64,000 nt of DNA from Aquimarina sp. MAR_2010_214. Lineage in GTDB: Bacteria; Bacteroidota; Bacteroidia; Flavobacteriales; Flavobacteriaceae. The notes below the pieces were generated by a model that did not search any database, was not told the DNA's origin, and was given only the letters and a program-made list of their open reading frames with translations. The position numbers and the translations under genes are program-made. The stretch's first letter is position 1. Each line of letters starts with the position of its first letter. Positions 1 to 7,703 of the stretch are shown piece by piece. Location of the stretch: contig NZ_PJMS01000001.1 of assembly GCF_002846555.1 (NCBI RefSeq), positions 5,549,501 to 5,613,500 on the forward strand, given 5' to 3'.

Positions 1-226
1 CAAAGCAGAACGGGAAATCTATGAACAGTTTATTATTGCTGAAAAATATGGTGGTGTTATAAAAGATAAGAGTATTTTTAAAAAGTTATTAAATAAAGTT
101 AATCCTGTAGGCGGTAGATATGATTTGAATTCTGTAGGAGGACTTAGAAAATTTAAACAGAAAGCTCGAGAAATTGCAGAAAAATATAATCTACCTAAAG
201 AATATCAACAAATAAATCTAAATTAA
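1..226 (+). CDS. C-terminal end of a truncated-by-window protein, possible polymorphic toxin tip
   Basis: An open frame enters from the left edge (first full codon at base 2) and ends with TAA at 224-226, giving 74 residues. The tail is lysine rich and contains KVNPVGGRYDLNSVGG and EIAEKYNLP. I do not recognise the family. The stop codon is followed directly by the ATG of the next gene, so the two are probably translationally coupled. Short variable C-terminal domains followed by an immunity gene are the usual layout of polymorphic or type VI toxins, and the neighbouring TssD-lipase locus supports that reading, but the N-terminal part that would prove it lies outside the window. Confidence 0.5.
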   Translation, partial: KAEREIYEQFIIAEKYGGVIKDKSIFKKLLNKVNPVGGRYDLNSVGGLRKFKQKAREIAEKYNLPKEYQQINLN

Positions 227-1096
227 ATGTATCTGATAAAAAGTGTGCCAGGTGATCCTTATTTAATGATCAAACCAAGTTCAAATTTAGATGACGCTAA
301 ACCAGAATTTTTAACGGGTAAATACAGTGTTCGTTTAGATGAAGAATTTCCTGAAGAATTTTTGGAAAAATTTATGCAAAAATTCAAAGAAATAAAATCT
401 TTAAACTTATCTACTTGTTATTATTACAAAGCTAAATCATCTTATGTATATCAGATGCCAAATTTAGAAGCACTTTCTATATCGGTTTGGAAGGATACAG
501 ATTTTATATTAGATTGTAATACGCTGCCTGCAACTATCAAAACTTTATGGTTAACTGTTTATTCAAAGAAGAAGATTATCAATTTAGAATCATTAAACAG
601 TCATATCGAAGATTTAATGATTTCAGATTTTGACGAAAAAGACCTAACAAAATTAAGCAACCTTACTAATCTGAAAAGCCTAAGTTTCGCAACTGCCAAA
701 ATCAAATCATTAAAAGGAATAGAAAATCTTACAAACTTGGAAAATCTATCATTAGGGGGAGTACGTAGTCTTACAGATATTTCAGGTATTACGGCTTTAC
801 AAAAGTTAGAGCGATTAGAGTTTGATATTTGTTGGAAACTTAAAGATTTTACCCCTGTCGGTGAATTGAAAAGCCTTAAAGAACTTCAATTATTAGACTG
901 CAAAAACCTTGAGAGCATTAAGTTTGTAAAGGAATTATCTAATTTGAAACGCCTTTCTACATTAGGTACTACGATTATAAATGATTATGACACTACACCC
1001 GCCGAACACGTACCCGTGTTTTTTGGCAGTCAGAACAACAAATATAATAAGCAATATCCTGAGAAAGAAATACATAAAAAGTTGGATGATTTGTAA
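227..1096 (+). CDS. Leucine-rich-repeat protein, candidate cytoplasmic immunity protein
   Basis: The 289-residue product has no signal peptide. From about residue 120 it carries leucine-rich repeats of roughly 22 residues, seen as NLTNLKSLSF, NLTNLENLSL, ALQKLERLEF and ELKSLKELQL. The ATG follows the preceding stop codon with no gap, which points to coupled expression with the upstream reading frame. LRR proteins are frequent as immunity proteins next to toxin C-termini in Bacteroidota. The lack of an export signal would fit protection against a toxin acting in the cytoplasm. The LRR assignment is seen in the sequence; the immunity role is inference from position. Confidence 0.65.
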   Translation: MYLIKSVPGDPYLMIKPSSNLDDAKPEFLTGKYSVRLDEEFPEEFLEKFMQKFKEIKSLNLSTCYYYKAKSSYVYQMPNLEALSISVWKDTDFILDCNTLPATIKTLWLTVYSKKKIINLESLNSHIEDLMISDFDEKDLTKLSNLTNLKSLSFATAKIKSLKGIENLTNLENLSLGGVRSLTDISGITALQKLERLEFDICWKLKDFTPVGELKSLKELQLLDCKNLESIKFVKELSNLKRLSTLGTTIINDYDTTPAEHVPVFFGSQNNKYNKQYPEKEIHKKLDDL

Positions 1097-1140
1097 GCTT
1101 AAAAAAAGAAAATATTACCTACGGTAAATACTCTTATTAG

Positions 1141-1401
1141 ATAAAAAAAATAATTCCCGTAACTGTAGTATCAATTTTGATCTTTCTTTCAATATCATTT
1201 TTGACTGTTTTAAATTCTATTTTTACCTCAGATTTCCCTGAATTAAAAATTGGTTTTCCTTTACAATATTATAATCAATTCTTTACTGCTTCTGATGAAT
1301 TAAGATTTTCTTGGAATATTTGGAGTTTATTAATAGATATTTTAATTATTTGGGGAATTATAGTAATAGTATACTATTTACAGAAACGAATAAAAAACTA
1401 A
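1141..1401 (+). CDS. Small two-helix membrane protein with unusual start
   Basis: The frame codes for about 86 residues with a hydrophobic N-terminal segment (IIPVTVVSILIFLSISFL) and a second near the C-terminus (LLIDILIIWGIIVIVYYL). Only a TTG at 1177 offers a standard start inside the frame, but that would cut the first membrane helix. The natural N-terminus reads xKKIIPVTVV from an ATA codon at 1141, just after an in-frame TAG at 1138. So either ATA is used, TTG is used, or the start codon has been lost. The function is unknown. It sits between the LRR gene and the first copy of the spacer repeat and could be an accessory immunity gene. Confidence 0.45.
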   Translation: MKKIIPVTVVSILIFLSISFLTVLNSIFTSDFPELKIGFPLQYYNQFFTASDELRFSWNIWSLLIDILIIWGIIVIVYYLQKRIKN

Positions 1402-1407
1402 TCAACA

Positions 1408-1565
1408 AATAAAAAAACGGCTCAGAACAAACTATATAATTAATAACTCCTCCGACAATACAGATTTGCAATCCCTCCACGTACCCTGAGCGCAGCCGAA
1501 GGGTACACTTCATACCTAAAACCCAAAACCTCATACCTACTACCTAACACCTCATACCTCCTACT
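1408..1565 (+). repeat. Cassette spacer repeat, copy 1
   Basis: The block begins with AAAAAAACGGCTCAGAACAA, continues through a GATTTGCAATC core and a GTACCC...GGGTAC palindrome, and ends in low-complexity CCTAAAACCC / CTCATACCT units. Closely similar blocks occur at 3577, 4457 and 5337. It lies upstream of the TssD-lipase gene and downstream of the LRR/membrane-protein unit, so it separates two effector units. Confidence 0.8.
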
Positions 1566-1611
1566 CCCATACATCTATCATTATTCTAAACCATTAAACC
1601 AAAATAATTTA

Positions 1612-1619
1612 TAAATTTG
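1612..1619 (+). promoter_or_regulatory. Bacteroidota-type -7 box upstream of the TssD-lipase gene
   Basis: TAAATTTG matches the TAnnTTTG consensus of Bacteroidota primary sigma factor promoters and lies 23 bases before the ATG at 1643. I see no clear TTTG box at the -33 position, so the call is tentative. Confidence 0.4.
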
Positions 1620-1642
1620 AACAACTCTTAAAAACCAAAAAA

Positions 1643-3040
1643 ATGGGCATTATTGCCAGATTATATGCTGATGGACAAGTTTATAACGTACTACAAACCG
1701 AGCACAGTATCACACAGCCCAGTGATGAGACAGGACGACCAATTTCCAGACCTTTTCACACGGGATTAAAAGCAGTGATCGAAGCTACAAAAGACACCTA
1801 CTTTTTTGAAAAAGCCATACATCCCACACAGCAAATACAGGAAATCATTCTGGAATATGCCGATAGTATGTCTGGTAGTAGAACCCGTAAGGTTAGATTT
1901 GTCGATTGCTATGTAACCTATGATGGTACAGATTTTAAGGCTAATGGAAGAGAACCACTTACCGAAACCCTGTTGATAACTGCTGCGGGAATAGAAGATT
2001 CTCACTCACAGGGAAAATATACTACTCCAAGAAGGGTAACAGCGTTTCTGAATAATCAAGTACCTTTAACTACACAAGAAGAAGAAACAGAAGCTATAAA
2101 AGTAACCAATGTAGATGGCCCGTTTGATGAAGCAGGGAACAAAGTAAAATATATCAGTCCTAAACATGAATATTACTACCACGCTACACTAAAAAACTAT
2201 GAAGAAGGAGATGACCTAAACCAAATACAATGGACTGCTAGTTATGACGATGAGAATGCTACTCAACAACTCACAACAGGTGGTACGTATGAAGATGGAA
2301 TATTAAAAACCCCTATAAAAGTAAATAAAGGCAAGCACACTGCTAAAATATACGCATATATAGGAAACCTTAACCCAAATATAAATACCAAAGTAACTTA
2401 TAAACAGGTAGTCACCTTTTTTATCGGTGGTGCTGGGGATAAGGAATCATTTTATGGTGTTGGACCAACAAATAATATCGAAAGAGGAGTCAAAGTGGTT
2501 TTTGATAATCTCATAAAAACAAGATTTGAATATAAAAACCAATATAATTCTCAGCATTTAGGCTATAACGAAGTAAAAGGAGAAGAAGATATCGAGAGTA
2601 ACATATTAAGTTTATTACCTAACAAAGATGGAACACAAGTAAATATTGTAGGGCATAGCTTAGGGGGCTGGAATGGTGCTCATTTATCTCAAATACTTAC
2701 TGATATGGGATATACAGTAGAGATCTTGATTACCCTTGATCCAGTAGGTGCAGGAGAACATATCAAAATGATTTCGGATATTCATATGCGTACACCAAAA
2801 CCCAAAATGAATTACTGGATTAATATTTATACTCATCCAGAAGATTATATTACAGATGATGCTATTGCGGATGCAGGTAGGCAATGGACTCCTGACCCAA
2901 AAGATATTCATGTGCTACACATTACCAGATATAGTCATGGAGAATCAGGAAATATGTTTAATGAAGATATAACCAAAAACAACATAACATCTTCTAGTCA
3001 GTTATTTTTTACAATCAAAAAATATTTAGAAACAAAATGA
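1643..3040 (+). CDS. Specialised TssD (Hcp)-fused type VI lipase effector
   Basis: The 465-residue protein has three parts. Residues 1 to about 135 match the TssD family, the Bacteroidota Hcp tube protein: YNVLQTEHSITQPSDETGRP, then FEKAI, NPLTET-like REPLTETLLITAAGIE. Residues ~155-260 form a beta-rich middle domain with IQWTASYDDE and KHTAKIYAYI, like PKD or Ig-like linkers. Residues ~258-465 are an alpha/beta hydrolase: the nucleophile elbow is GHSLGGW (Ser339), with candidate Asp366 in LDPVG and His432 in YSHGES. Such a protein would be built into the secreted tube and carry a lipase into a rival cell. The stop overlaps the next lipoprotein start by four bases (ATGA). Family matches are by eye. 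Phospholipase activity and periplasmic target are inferred from the lipoprotein partner. Confidence 0.85.
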   Translation: MGIIARLYADGQVYNVLQTEHSITQPSDETGRPISRPFHTGLKAVIEATKDTYFFEKAIHPTQQIQEIILEYADSMSGSRTRKVRFVDCYVTYDGTDFKANGREPLTETLLITAAGIEDSHSQGKYTTPRRVTAFLNNQVPLTTQEEETEAIKVTNVDGPFDEAGNKVKYISPKHEYYYHATLKNYEEGDDLNQIQWTASYDDENATQQLTTGGTYEDGILKTPIKVNKGKHTAKIYAYIGNLNPNINTKVTYKQVVTFFIGGAGDKESFYGVGPTNNIERGVKVVFDNLIKTRFEYKNQYNSQHLGYNEVKGEEDIESNILSLLPNKDGTQVNIVGHSLGGWNGAHLSQILTDMGYTVEILITLDPVGAGEHIKMISDIHMRTPKPKMNYWINIYTHPEDYITDDAIADAGRQWTPDPKDIHVLHITRYSHGESGNMFNEDITKNNITSSSQLFFTIKKYLETK

Positions 3041-3576
3041 AAACAATAAAACAGGTTGTAATTACACTATTAGTGTTTGCTTTACTTACTTACTGTGCTG
3101 ATCACAAAATCCCTAAGGCAGATTTAAAATATAAAAGTTTTGAGAAGATCAGAAATAAAGGAGATCTTGTTGATACTTATATTTTGAAAATAAATTCTGA
3201 CATAAAAATAGATAGTTTGTTAGAGATTAACGGAGGTACTCCTTATCTAATATGTCCCTTAACACAGATTGATAATTTTACGTCAAAAGAAATTGAGTCT
3301 TTAGAAAATTATATCGCAAGTATAGGTTTTGAGATCATCGACGATAATAGCCAACAAGGATATAATTATTTAGTTGGAGTTGATTTTTATACTGGTAAAA
3401 ATAAAAGCTTTCGAGAAGCATATTTAGATAAGAAACATCTTATTAACCTGATGAAACAGGTAGAATGTTTAGAATGTAAAATTGAATGCCGTTTTTTTAT
3501 GGATGCTCATAAACCTTACCTCTCTAATTCTATGTGTATACCAGTAAAAGATGTTTTAAAAGTTATAAACGAATAA
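3037..3576 (+). CDS. Lipoprotein, candidate immunity protein for the TssD-lipase
   Basis: The 179-residue product has a lipoprotein signal (VFALLTYC, Cys20) and a mature domain ending in KPYLSNSMCIPVKD, with a CLECKIEC cysteine cluster before it. The start overlaps the effector stop by four bases, so the pair is coupled. A lipid-anchored periplasmic protein is the expected protector against a periplasm-acting phospholipase, as with the known Tli proteins of type VI lipases. Two paralogues follow at 3929 and 4809. All three share the C-terminal segment while their middle parts differ widely. The immunity role is inference. Confidence 0.75.
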   Translation: MKTIKQVVITLLVFALLTYCADHKIPKADLKYKSFEKIRNKGDLVDTYILKINSDIKIDSLLEINGGTPYLICPLTQIDNFTSKEIESLENYIASIGFEIIDDNSQQGYNYLVGVDFYTGKNKSFREAYLDKKHLINLMKQVECLECKIECRFFMDAHKPYLSNSMCIPVKDVLKVINE

Positions 3577-3698
3577 AAAAACGACTCAGAACAAACTATA
3601 TAATTAATAGCTCCTTCAACAATGCAGATTTGCAATCTATCCACGTACCCAGGGCACAGTCAAAGGGTATACCTCAAACCCAAAACCTCAAACCCAAG
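3577..3698 (+). repeat. Cassette spacer repeat, copy 2
   Basis: The block starts immediately after the first immunity gene, carries the same GCTCAGAAC-like opening (here GACTCAGAAC), GATTTGCAATC core and CCCAGGGCACAGTCAAAGGG segment, and ends in AAACCCAA repeats directly before the orphan lipase tail. It is nearly identical to copy 3 at 4457. Confidence 0.85.
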
Positions 3699-3932
3699 AT
3701 GAATTACTGGATCAATATTTATACTGCCCCCGAGAACTATGCCATGGATGATGCTATCGCAGATGCAGGTAGGCAATGGACTCCTGACCCAAAAGATATT
3801 CATGTACTGCATATCACAGAATATAGTCATGGTAGTGCTGGAGATATGTTTACAGAATCATTATCTAAAAAAAGAATAACCGCTTCTAACTTATTGTTAT
3901 CAGCTATTCAAAAATATATTGAAACAAAATGA
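3699..3932 (+). pseudogene. Orphan C-terminal tail of a TssD-lipase (cassette 1)
   Basis: Only the last 77 codons of a lipase like that at 1643 are present, beginning at MNYWINIYT and running through DDAIADAGRQWTPDPKDIH to the SHG motif that holds the proposed catalytic His. The serine elbow and acidic residue are absent, so the fragment cannot be an active lipase. It is open in frame upstream to 3534, but that extension only reads the previous immunity gene and spacer in another frame. After SHG the sequence differs from the full-length gene. The stop overlaps the next lipoprotein start by four bases, as in the intact unit. Confidence 0.8.
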
Positions 3933-4456
3933 AAACAATCAACTTCATACTCATCCTTTTAATATTGGTATTTTCAATTAGCTGCCGTTTGGACAATAAT
4001 ATACAAGAAACAAAAATCCATTTTTTAGATTTCAAAAAGAGTCCTACTACTAATAGACCTGATTTATATAATATATATTTCAATACAAATATAAAATTAG
4101 ATAGTGCTCTCATTAATTCTCTAATATATTGTCCGTTAAATAAAAACATCAATTTTACAGTAGAAAATCTTAGAAAATCTAATAATGCCATATCTGGTTT
4201 TATTTTGGAAAACAAAAAAGTTAATATCACTGAAAAAACAAACACTTATATTGCGGAAGTAGCATTTAAAACATCCAAAAATCAAGGAAGCGAAACCAAT
4301 TTTATGGAGGTAAAAGAAATAAAAAAATTACTTAAAAATTTAACTTGTGTGCCTTGTAAGATATACAAACCCTTCTATTTAGATTCATACAAACCCTACC
4401 TCTCCAACCCGATGTGTATCCCTGTAAAAGATATTTTAAAAGTTATAAACGAATAA
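3929..4456 (+). CDS. Lipoprotein, orphan immunity paralogue (cassette 1)
   Basis: The 175-residue product has a lipoprotein signal (LILVFSISC) and shares with its paralogues the final segment KPYLSNPMCIPVKDILKV and a CVPCK cysteine pair before it. The middle is strongly different from the product at 3037. It follows an orphan lipase tail with an ATGA overlap. A reservoir of immunity proteins against lipase variants held by relatives is the likeliest role. This is inferred from the arrangement and from similar orphan immunity arrays in Rhs, CDI and Esx systems. Confidence 0.7.
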   Translation: MKTINFILILLILVFSISCRLDNNIQETKIHFLDFKKSPTTNRPDLYNIYFNTNIKLDSALINSLIYCPLNKNINFTVENLRKSNNAISGFILENKKVNITEKTNTYIAEVAFKTSKNQGSETNFMEVKEIKKLLKNLTCVPCKIYKPFYLDSYKPYLSNPMCIPVKDILKVINE

Positions 4457-4578
4457 AAAAACGATTCAGAACAAACTATATAATTAATAGCTCCTTCAAC
4501 AATGCAGATTTGCAATCCTTCCACGTACCCAGGGCACAGTCAAAGGGTACACCTCAAACCCAAAACCTCAAACCCAAG
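4457..4578 (+). repeat. Cassette spacer repeat, copy 3
   Basis: The block is nearly base-for-base the same as copy 2 (3577-3698), including the AAACCCAAGATG junction into the lipase tail. It separates cassette 1 from cassette 2. Confidence 0.85.
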
Positions 4579-4812
4579 ATGAATTACTGGATCAATATTT
4601 ATACTGCCCCCGAGAACTATGCCATGGATGATGCTATTGCTGATGCGGGTAGGCAATGGACTCCCGATCCAAAAGACATACATATACTACACATTACAAA
4701 AAATAGTCATGGAAGAGCTAAGCCTATGTTTAATGAAGTACTTGCTAAAAAAACAATTTCAGCTTCTAGTTTATTGCTAAACTCTATCACTAATTATATA
4801 GAAACAAAATGA
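4579..4812 (+). pseudogene. Orphan C-terminal tail of a TssD-lipase (cassette 2)
   Basis: This is a second 77-codon lipase tail starting at MNYWINIYTAPENYAMDD. Its first ~60 bases are identical to cassette 1, then third-position changes build up, and beyond the SHG motif the residues diverge (SHGRAKPMFNEVLAKK). It lacks the serine elbow. The stop overlaps the start of the lipoprotein at 4809 by four bases. Confidence 0.8.
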
Positions 4813-5336
4813 GGCCATTATATATTTATCTATCCACTTTCTTATCGATACTTGCAATCAGTTGTTCTAAAGATCATGAGATACCTATTGCTGATCTCGA
4901 GTATAAAGAGTTTAGAAGCCCTCATAAAAAACATCCAAGGTTAGATATCTATGAAGTATTTTTCTTTTCTAACATTGATTTGGATAGTTTTTTTATAAAA
5001 AAAGGAGGTAGTCCTAGACTTTATTGTTCTTTAGAGAATAGTAATAATTTTGATATCAAAGAGATTACTCAAAATAACAGAAACCTCTCAGGTTCTTTTT
5101 ATTTTTTAAATCAAAATAAAAAACAATCAGGTAAGTTTTTGTTTCGATCCGAAGTTTTTTTCTACGATAAAGATGATGAATTCTTAAATAAAAAAAGAAT
5201 ACTCAAATTATTATCAAATAAATCTTGTATCCCATGCAAAGTAGAAGAGAGATTTTACCTAAACACTTATAAACCTTACCTCTCTAATTCTATGTGTATA
5301 CCAGTAAAAGATATTTTAAAAGTTATAAACGAATAA
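4809..5336 (+). CDS. Lipoprotein, orphan immunity paralogue (cassette 2)
   Basis: The 175-residue lipoprotein (signal FLSILAISC) is the third member of the immunity set. It keeps an early HEIPIADLEYKEF segment similar to HKIPKADLKYKSF of the protein at 3037, a CIPCK pair, and the shared end KPYLSNSMCIPVKDILKV. At the DNA level its last ~50 bases and the following spacer match the other units closely, while the interior does not. The function is inferred to be immunity against a lipase variant. Confidence 0.7.
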   Translation: MRPLYIYLSTFLSILAISCSKDHEIPIADLEYKEFRSPHKKHPRLDIYEVFFFSNIDLDSFFIKKGGSPRLYCSLENSNNFDIKEITQNNRNLSGSFYFLNQNKKQSGKFLFRSEVFFYDKDDEFLNKKRILKLLSNKSCIPCKVEERFYLNTYKPYLSNSMCIPVKDILKVINE

Positions 5337-5515
5337 AAAAACGGCTCAGAACAAACTATATAATTAATAGCTCCTTCAACAATGTAGATTTGCAATCTAT
5401 CCACGTACACTAAGGTGTCATACAGGCCTTGTCGAAGTGCTCTCGAAAGGTACACCTCATACCCAAAACCTACTACCCAAAACCTCATACCTACTACCTA
5501 ACACCTCAAACCTAC
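5337..5515 (+). repeat. Cassette spacer repeat, copy 4
   Basis: This copy follows the last immunity gene and again opens with ACGGCTCAGAACAA. Unlike copies 2 and 3 it does not run into a lipase tail. It continues into a REP-like CTTGTCGAAGTGCTCTCGAA segment and a longer run of CTACTACCTAACACCTCA units like copy 1. It marks the right end of the cassette array. Confidence 0.75.
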
Positions 5516-5530
5516 TAACGTATACAAAAA

Positions 5531-5625
5531 ACTTTCTCCCCTACCATGTGGTTTCCCGTAACCGTAATAAAAAAGGTAGCAGTAGTTTTAGGGGATTAAA
5601 AAATACAAATGTAGATAGGCTGGAG
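5531..5625 (+). repeat. Dispersed repeat (CCATGTGGTTTCCCG family)
   Basis: The segment CTACCATGTGGTTTCCCGTA followed by ATAAAAAAGGT is found again in diverged form at 23001-23060, and its left part (ACAAAAAACTT then CATATGGTTT) at about 25210-25250. No open frame is seen. The function is unknown. Confidence 0.5.
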
Positions 5626-5904
5626 TTTTTATGATAAAATGAATGCTTATCGATATGTATAAATGGGTGTATGTGTACTGGTACGTATATGTTATTTTCG
5701 CTAGCGATTTAAATAAACCATAGAAAATGAATTTTAAAAATGTGATCGAATTAAAGAATAGAAACAATCATTTATAAATATCAACATAAAAGTTGATACA
5801 GTTTGTGATAGAGTAAAAACAAGACCCAATAATACCTTTTTCAGAACAGAACAGAATTAGAAAATCTACTGAATAAAAAATTAGACATAAAACTTTAGAC
5901 AACT
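5626..5904. other. Noncoding stretch
   Basis: I see no convincing gene between the dispersed repeat and the interrupted gene at 5905. The stretch is AT rich, with no strong hairpin. Confidence 0.4.
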
Positions 5905-6008
5905 ATGACAGAACAAAACGCAAAATCACATTTATATGAACTTTGGCAAAATGGAGAAATTCCAGATAATTTTGACGAAAATCATTCTGATTACGAAAAA
6001 GCAATAAG

Positions 6009-7061
6009 GGCTAAGTTCTAAAAAGCATATTATTTACTACTATGTTTTTAAATTCCATCCAGGCAGTATTGGAAGCAAAGGCTATAGCTGCTACGGTTGC
6101 CATTTTACTGGTTGAATTTTTTATTTTTTCTAAGACTAAAAACCAATTCAGATAATTCTGAAGGTATTTTGTTGCCACTCCATTGAAGGGCTCCATAAAT
6201 TTCCTTAGACGCATATCCATATTATTCACATTTTGTACGTGATATATTTTGTCAACAGCTCTTTGACCCTTCGAAGCATTAAATTTTTTGTGTGCTACCT
6301 TCTTGTCTTTTGCAAATGCAGTATAGCTTCTGTGACTGTCGCTACAAAGGGTTTCTACTTTAGCCAACTTCCCTTGTAATATAGTCTCCAAGTCACTTTT
6401 ACTAATGCGACCTCTGGTAGCTACTTTGAAATCTTTGTTCCCTGATCGGTCACAACTGGCTATCACAGCTACTTTTTCATTACTGAGACCAGCTTTACTT
6501 GCCTTTGCGCCACGTTTTCTAGCAGGACGATCCAAATTTCGATTCCCTTTTTCAGAGTAAGCAAAGAAAAGATCATCACTCTCTAGGATTCCTTGGAATT
6601 CATCCACACTTACGCTCCCAAAGGAGACAAGTAATTTGTGCCTCCAATCAAAAGAAGTCTGAATAGAAATCCCTGTTTCTTTGGCACTCTTGCGAATACT
6701 ATATCCAGAGAGTAAACAGAATAAATAACGATTAACTTTGTCTTTCTTCTTGAGGTTGTACCAGAACTTACCGGTAGTTTCACTAAAGTTTTTATGACAA
6801 GTATTACAAACATAGCGCTGTACTCCTTTGAGCTTACCATTAGCCTTAATTTTATTGCACTTACAATGAGGACAGCTTATGGCTTTACTCTGATTGCTAT
6901 CAATCAGGGCTGAACCCTCAGTAGAGATCTCCAATAATGTGGAAACAATTTCTGATTGAACCAAAGCCGATGAACTAATGAAAAAATCTCTAAAATCTTC
7001 TGGTATCATTTCTCCGTTTTTATAAAGTAAAGATAAAACATATTCTAATTAGAACTTAGCC
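6009..7061 (-). mobile_element. IS1595-family insertion sequence
   Basis: The element is 1053 bp, bounded by perfect 13-base inverted repeats GGCTAAGTTCTAA (6009-6021) and TTAGAACTTAGCC (7049-7061). It is flanked by an 8-base target duplication GCAATAAG (6001-6008 and 7062-7069). An 8-base duplication is typical of the IS1595 group. It holds one transposase gene whose stop codon lies within the left inverted repeat. Confidence 0.92.
6011..7009 (-). CDS. IS1595-family (ISXO2-like) transposase
   Basis: The 332-residue protein has an N-terminal zinc ribbon (CPHCKCNKIKANGK then CNTCHKNF, residues ~46-80), a helix-turn-helix-like part (SIRKSAKETGIS) and the ISXO2-like catalytic domain with LESDDLFFAY, a TLCSDSHRSY acidic motif and the late conserved HVQNVNNMDMRLRKFM region. 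It catalyses movement of the surrounding element. Length and organisation are those of intact family members and no frameshift is seen, so the element may still be active. Confidence 0.9.
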   Translation of the reverse strand: MIPEDFRDFFISSSALVQSEIVSTLLEISTEGSALIDSNQSKAISCPHCKCNKIKANGKLKGVQRYVCNTCHKNFSETTGKFWYNLKKKDKVNRYLFCLLSGYSIRKSAKETGISIQTSFDWRHKLLVSFGSVSVDEFQGILESDDLFFAYSEKGNRNLDRPARKRGAKASKAGLSNEKVAVIASCDRSGNKDFKVATRGRISKSDLETILQGKLAKVETLCSDSHRSYTAFAKDKKVAHKKFNASKGQRAVDKIYHVQNVNNMDMRLRKFMEPFNGVATKYLQNYLNWFLVLEKIKNSTSKMATVAAIAFASNTAWMEFKNIVVNNMLFRT

Positions 7062-7703
7062 GCAATAAGTTATACTAAAAAAAATGGTCGATTTGATTAT
7101 GAACAATTTTGTAGCGATAATTCAGTAATGAAATTTGGAGTTTGGCAAGTTGAGTCTGACGCTTTAGTTGGTAAAGTTGGTTATGATTACATTATTGCGG
7201 ATAGTAGATTTTGGGAAACCCAAGATTATAATGGATATTTAGTTTGGAGTTGGCTAATTCATTTAACCGAAAAAAGTTGGATTGATAAACAAACCGTAAA
7301 AGATTTGAATACAGCTTTCTTTTTCTGTCAAGATTATTATAAAAAGTATAAGCCTAAAAATTTACCATACATTTCAACTGCACAAACTTTGAATATTCAA
7401 AAGCAATTATTGGAAATAAATGAAGAAATGCAAAAAAAGGAAAAAATAGATAAACACGGGATAATTGAAATTGAAACGGAAGGTATGACAAAATATTCCG
7501 AATTACTCAATGGAATAACATATCTATAAAACTACTGGCAACAATGGCTAAATTAATAAAGGTTTTGGTGCATAATTCAAAATATAGGACTTTAAAGAAA
7601 GTCAGTCAACATAGAAAATTGGTTAAGTGTTTAATCGAAAGCTCTCTATTTTTAACTGTTGCACTAACCATAGCCGAAACCAAAAACCAACTATGGAAAT
7701 AGA

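Larger units (their letters stand above)
5905..7529 (+). pseudogene. Small cytoplasmic gene interrupted by an IS1595-type insertion
   Basis: The 5' part (ATG at 5905, MTEQNAKSHLYELWQNGEIP) reads to codon 35 and is then cut by the IS at 6009. Removing 6009-7069 (the IS and one copy of the 8-base target duplication) joins it in frame to the part that resumes at 7070 and ends at 7529. This gives a continuous protein of 187 residues with no stop at the junction (YEKAISYTKKNGRFDYEQF). The product has no signal peptide or membrane segment, and I do not recognise the family. The downstream piece could start again at ATG 7128 (MKFGVWQVES), but it would lack the first 54 residues. Confidence 0.8.

Noticed and set aside
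3534..3698. N-terminal extension of the orphan lipase tail frame (MYTSKRCFKSYKRIKK...)
   Set aside because: It reads the 3' end of the upstream immunity gene and the spacer repeat in another frame. The same extension appears before the second orphan tail, as expected from duplicated DNA and not from coding selection.
1408..5515. CRISPR array
   Set aside because: The spacer blocks are repeated, but the intervals between them are 1-2 kb genes rather than short unique spacers, and no cas genes are present.
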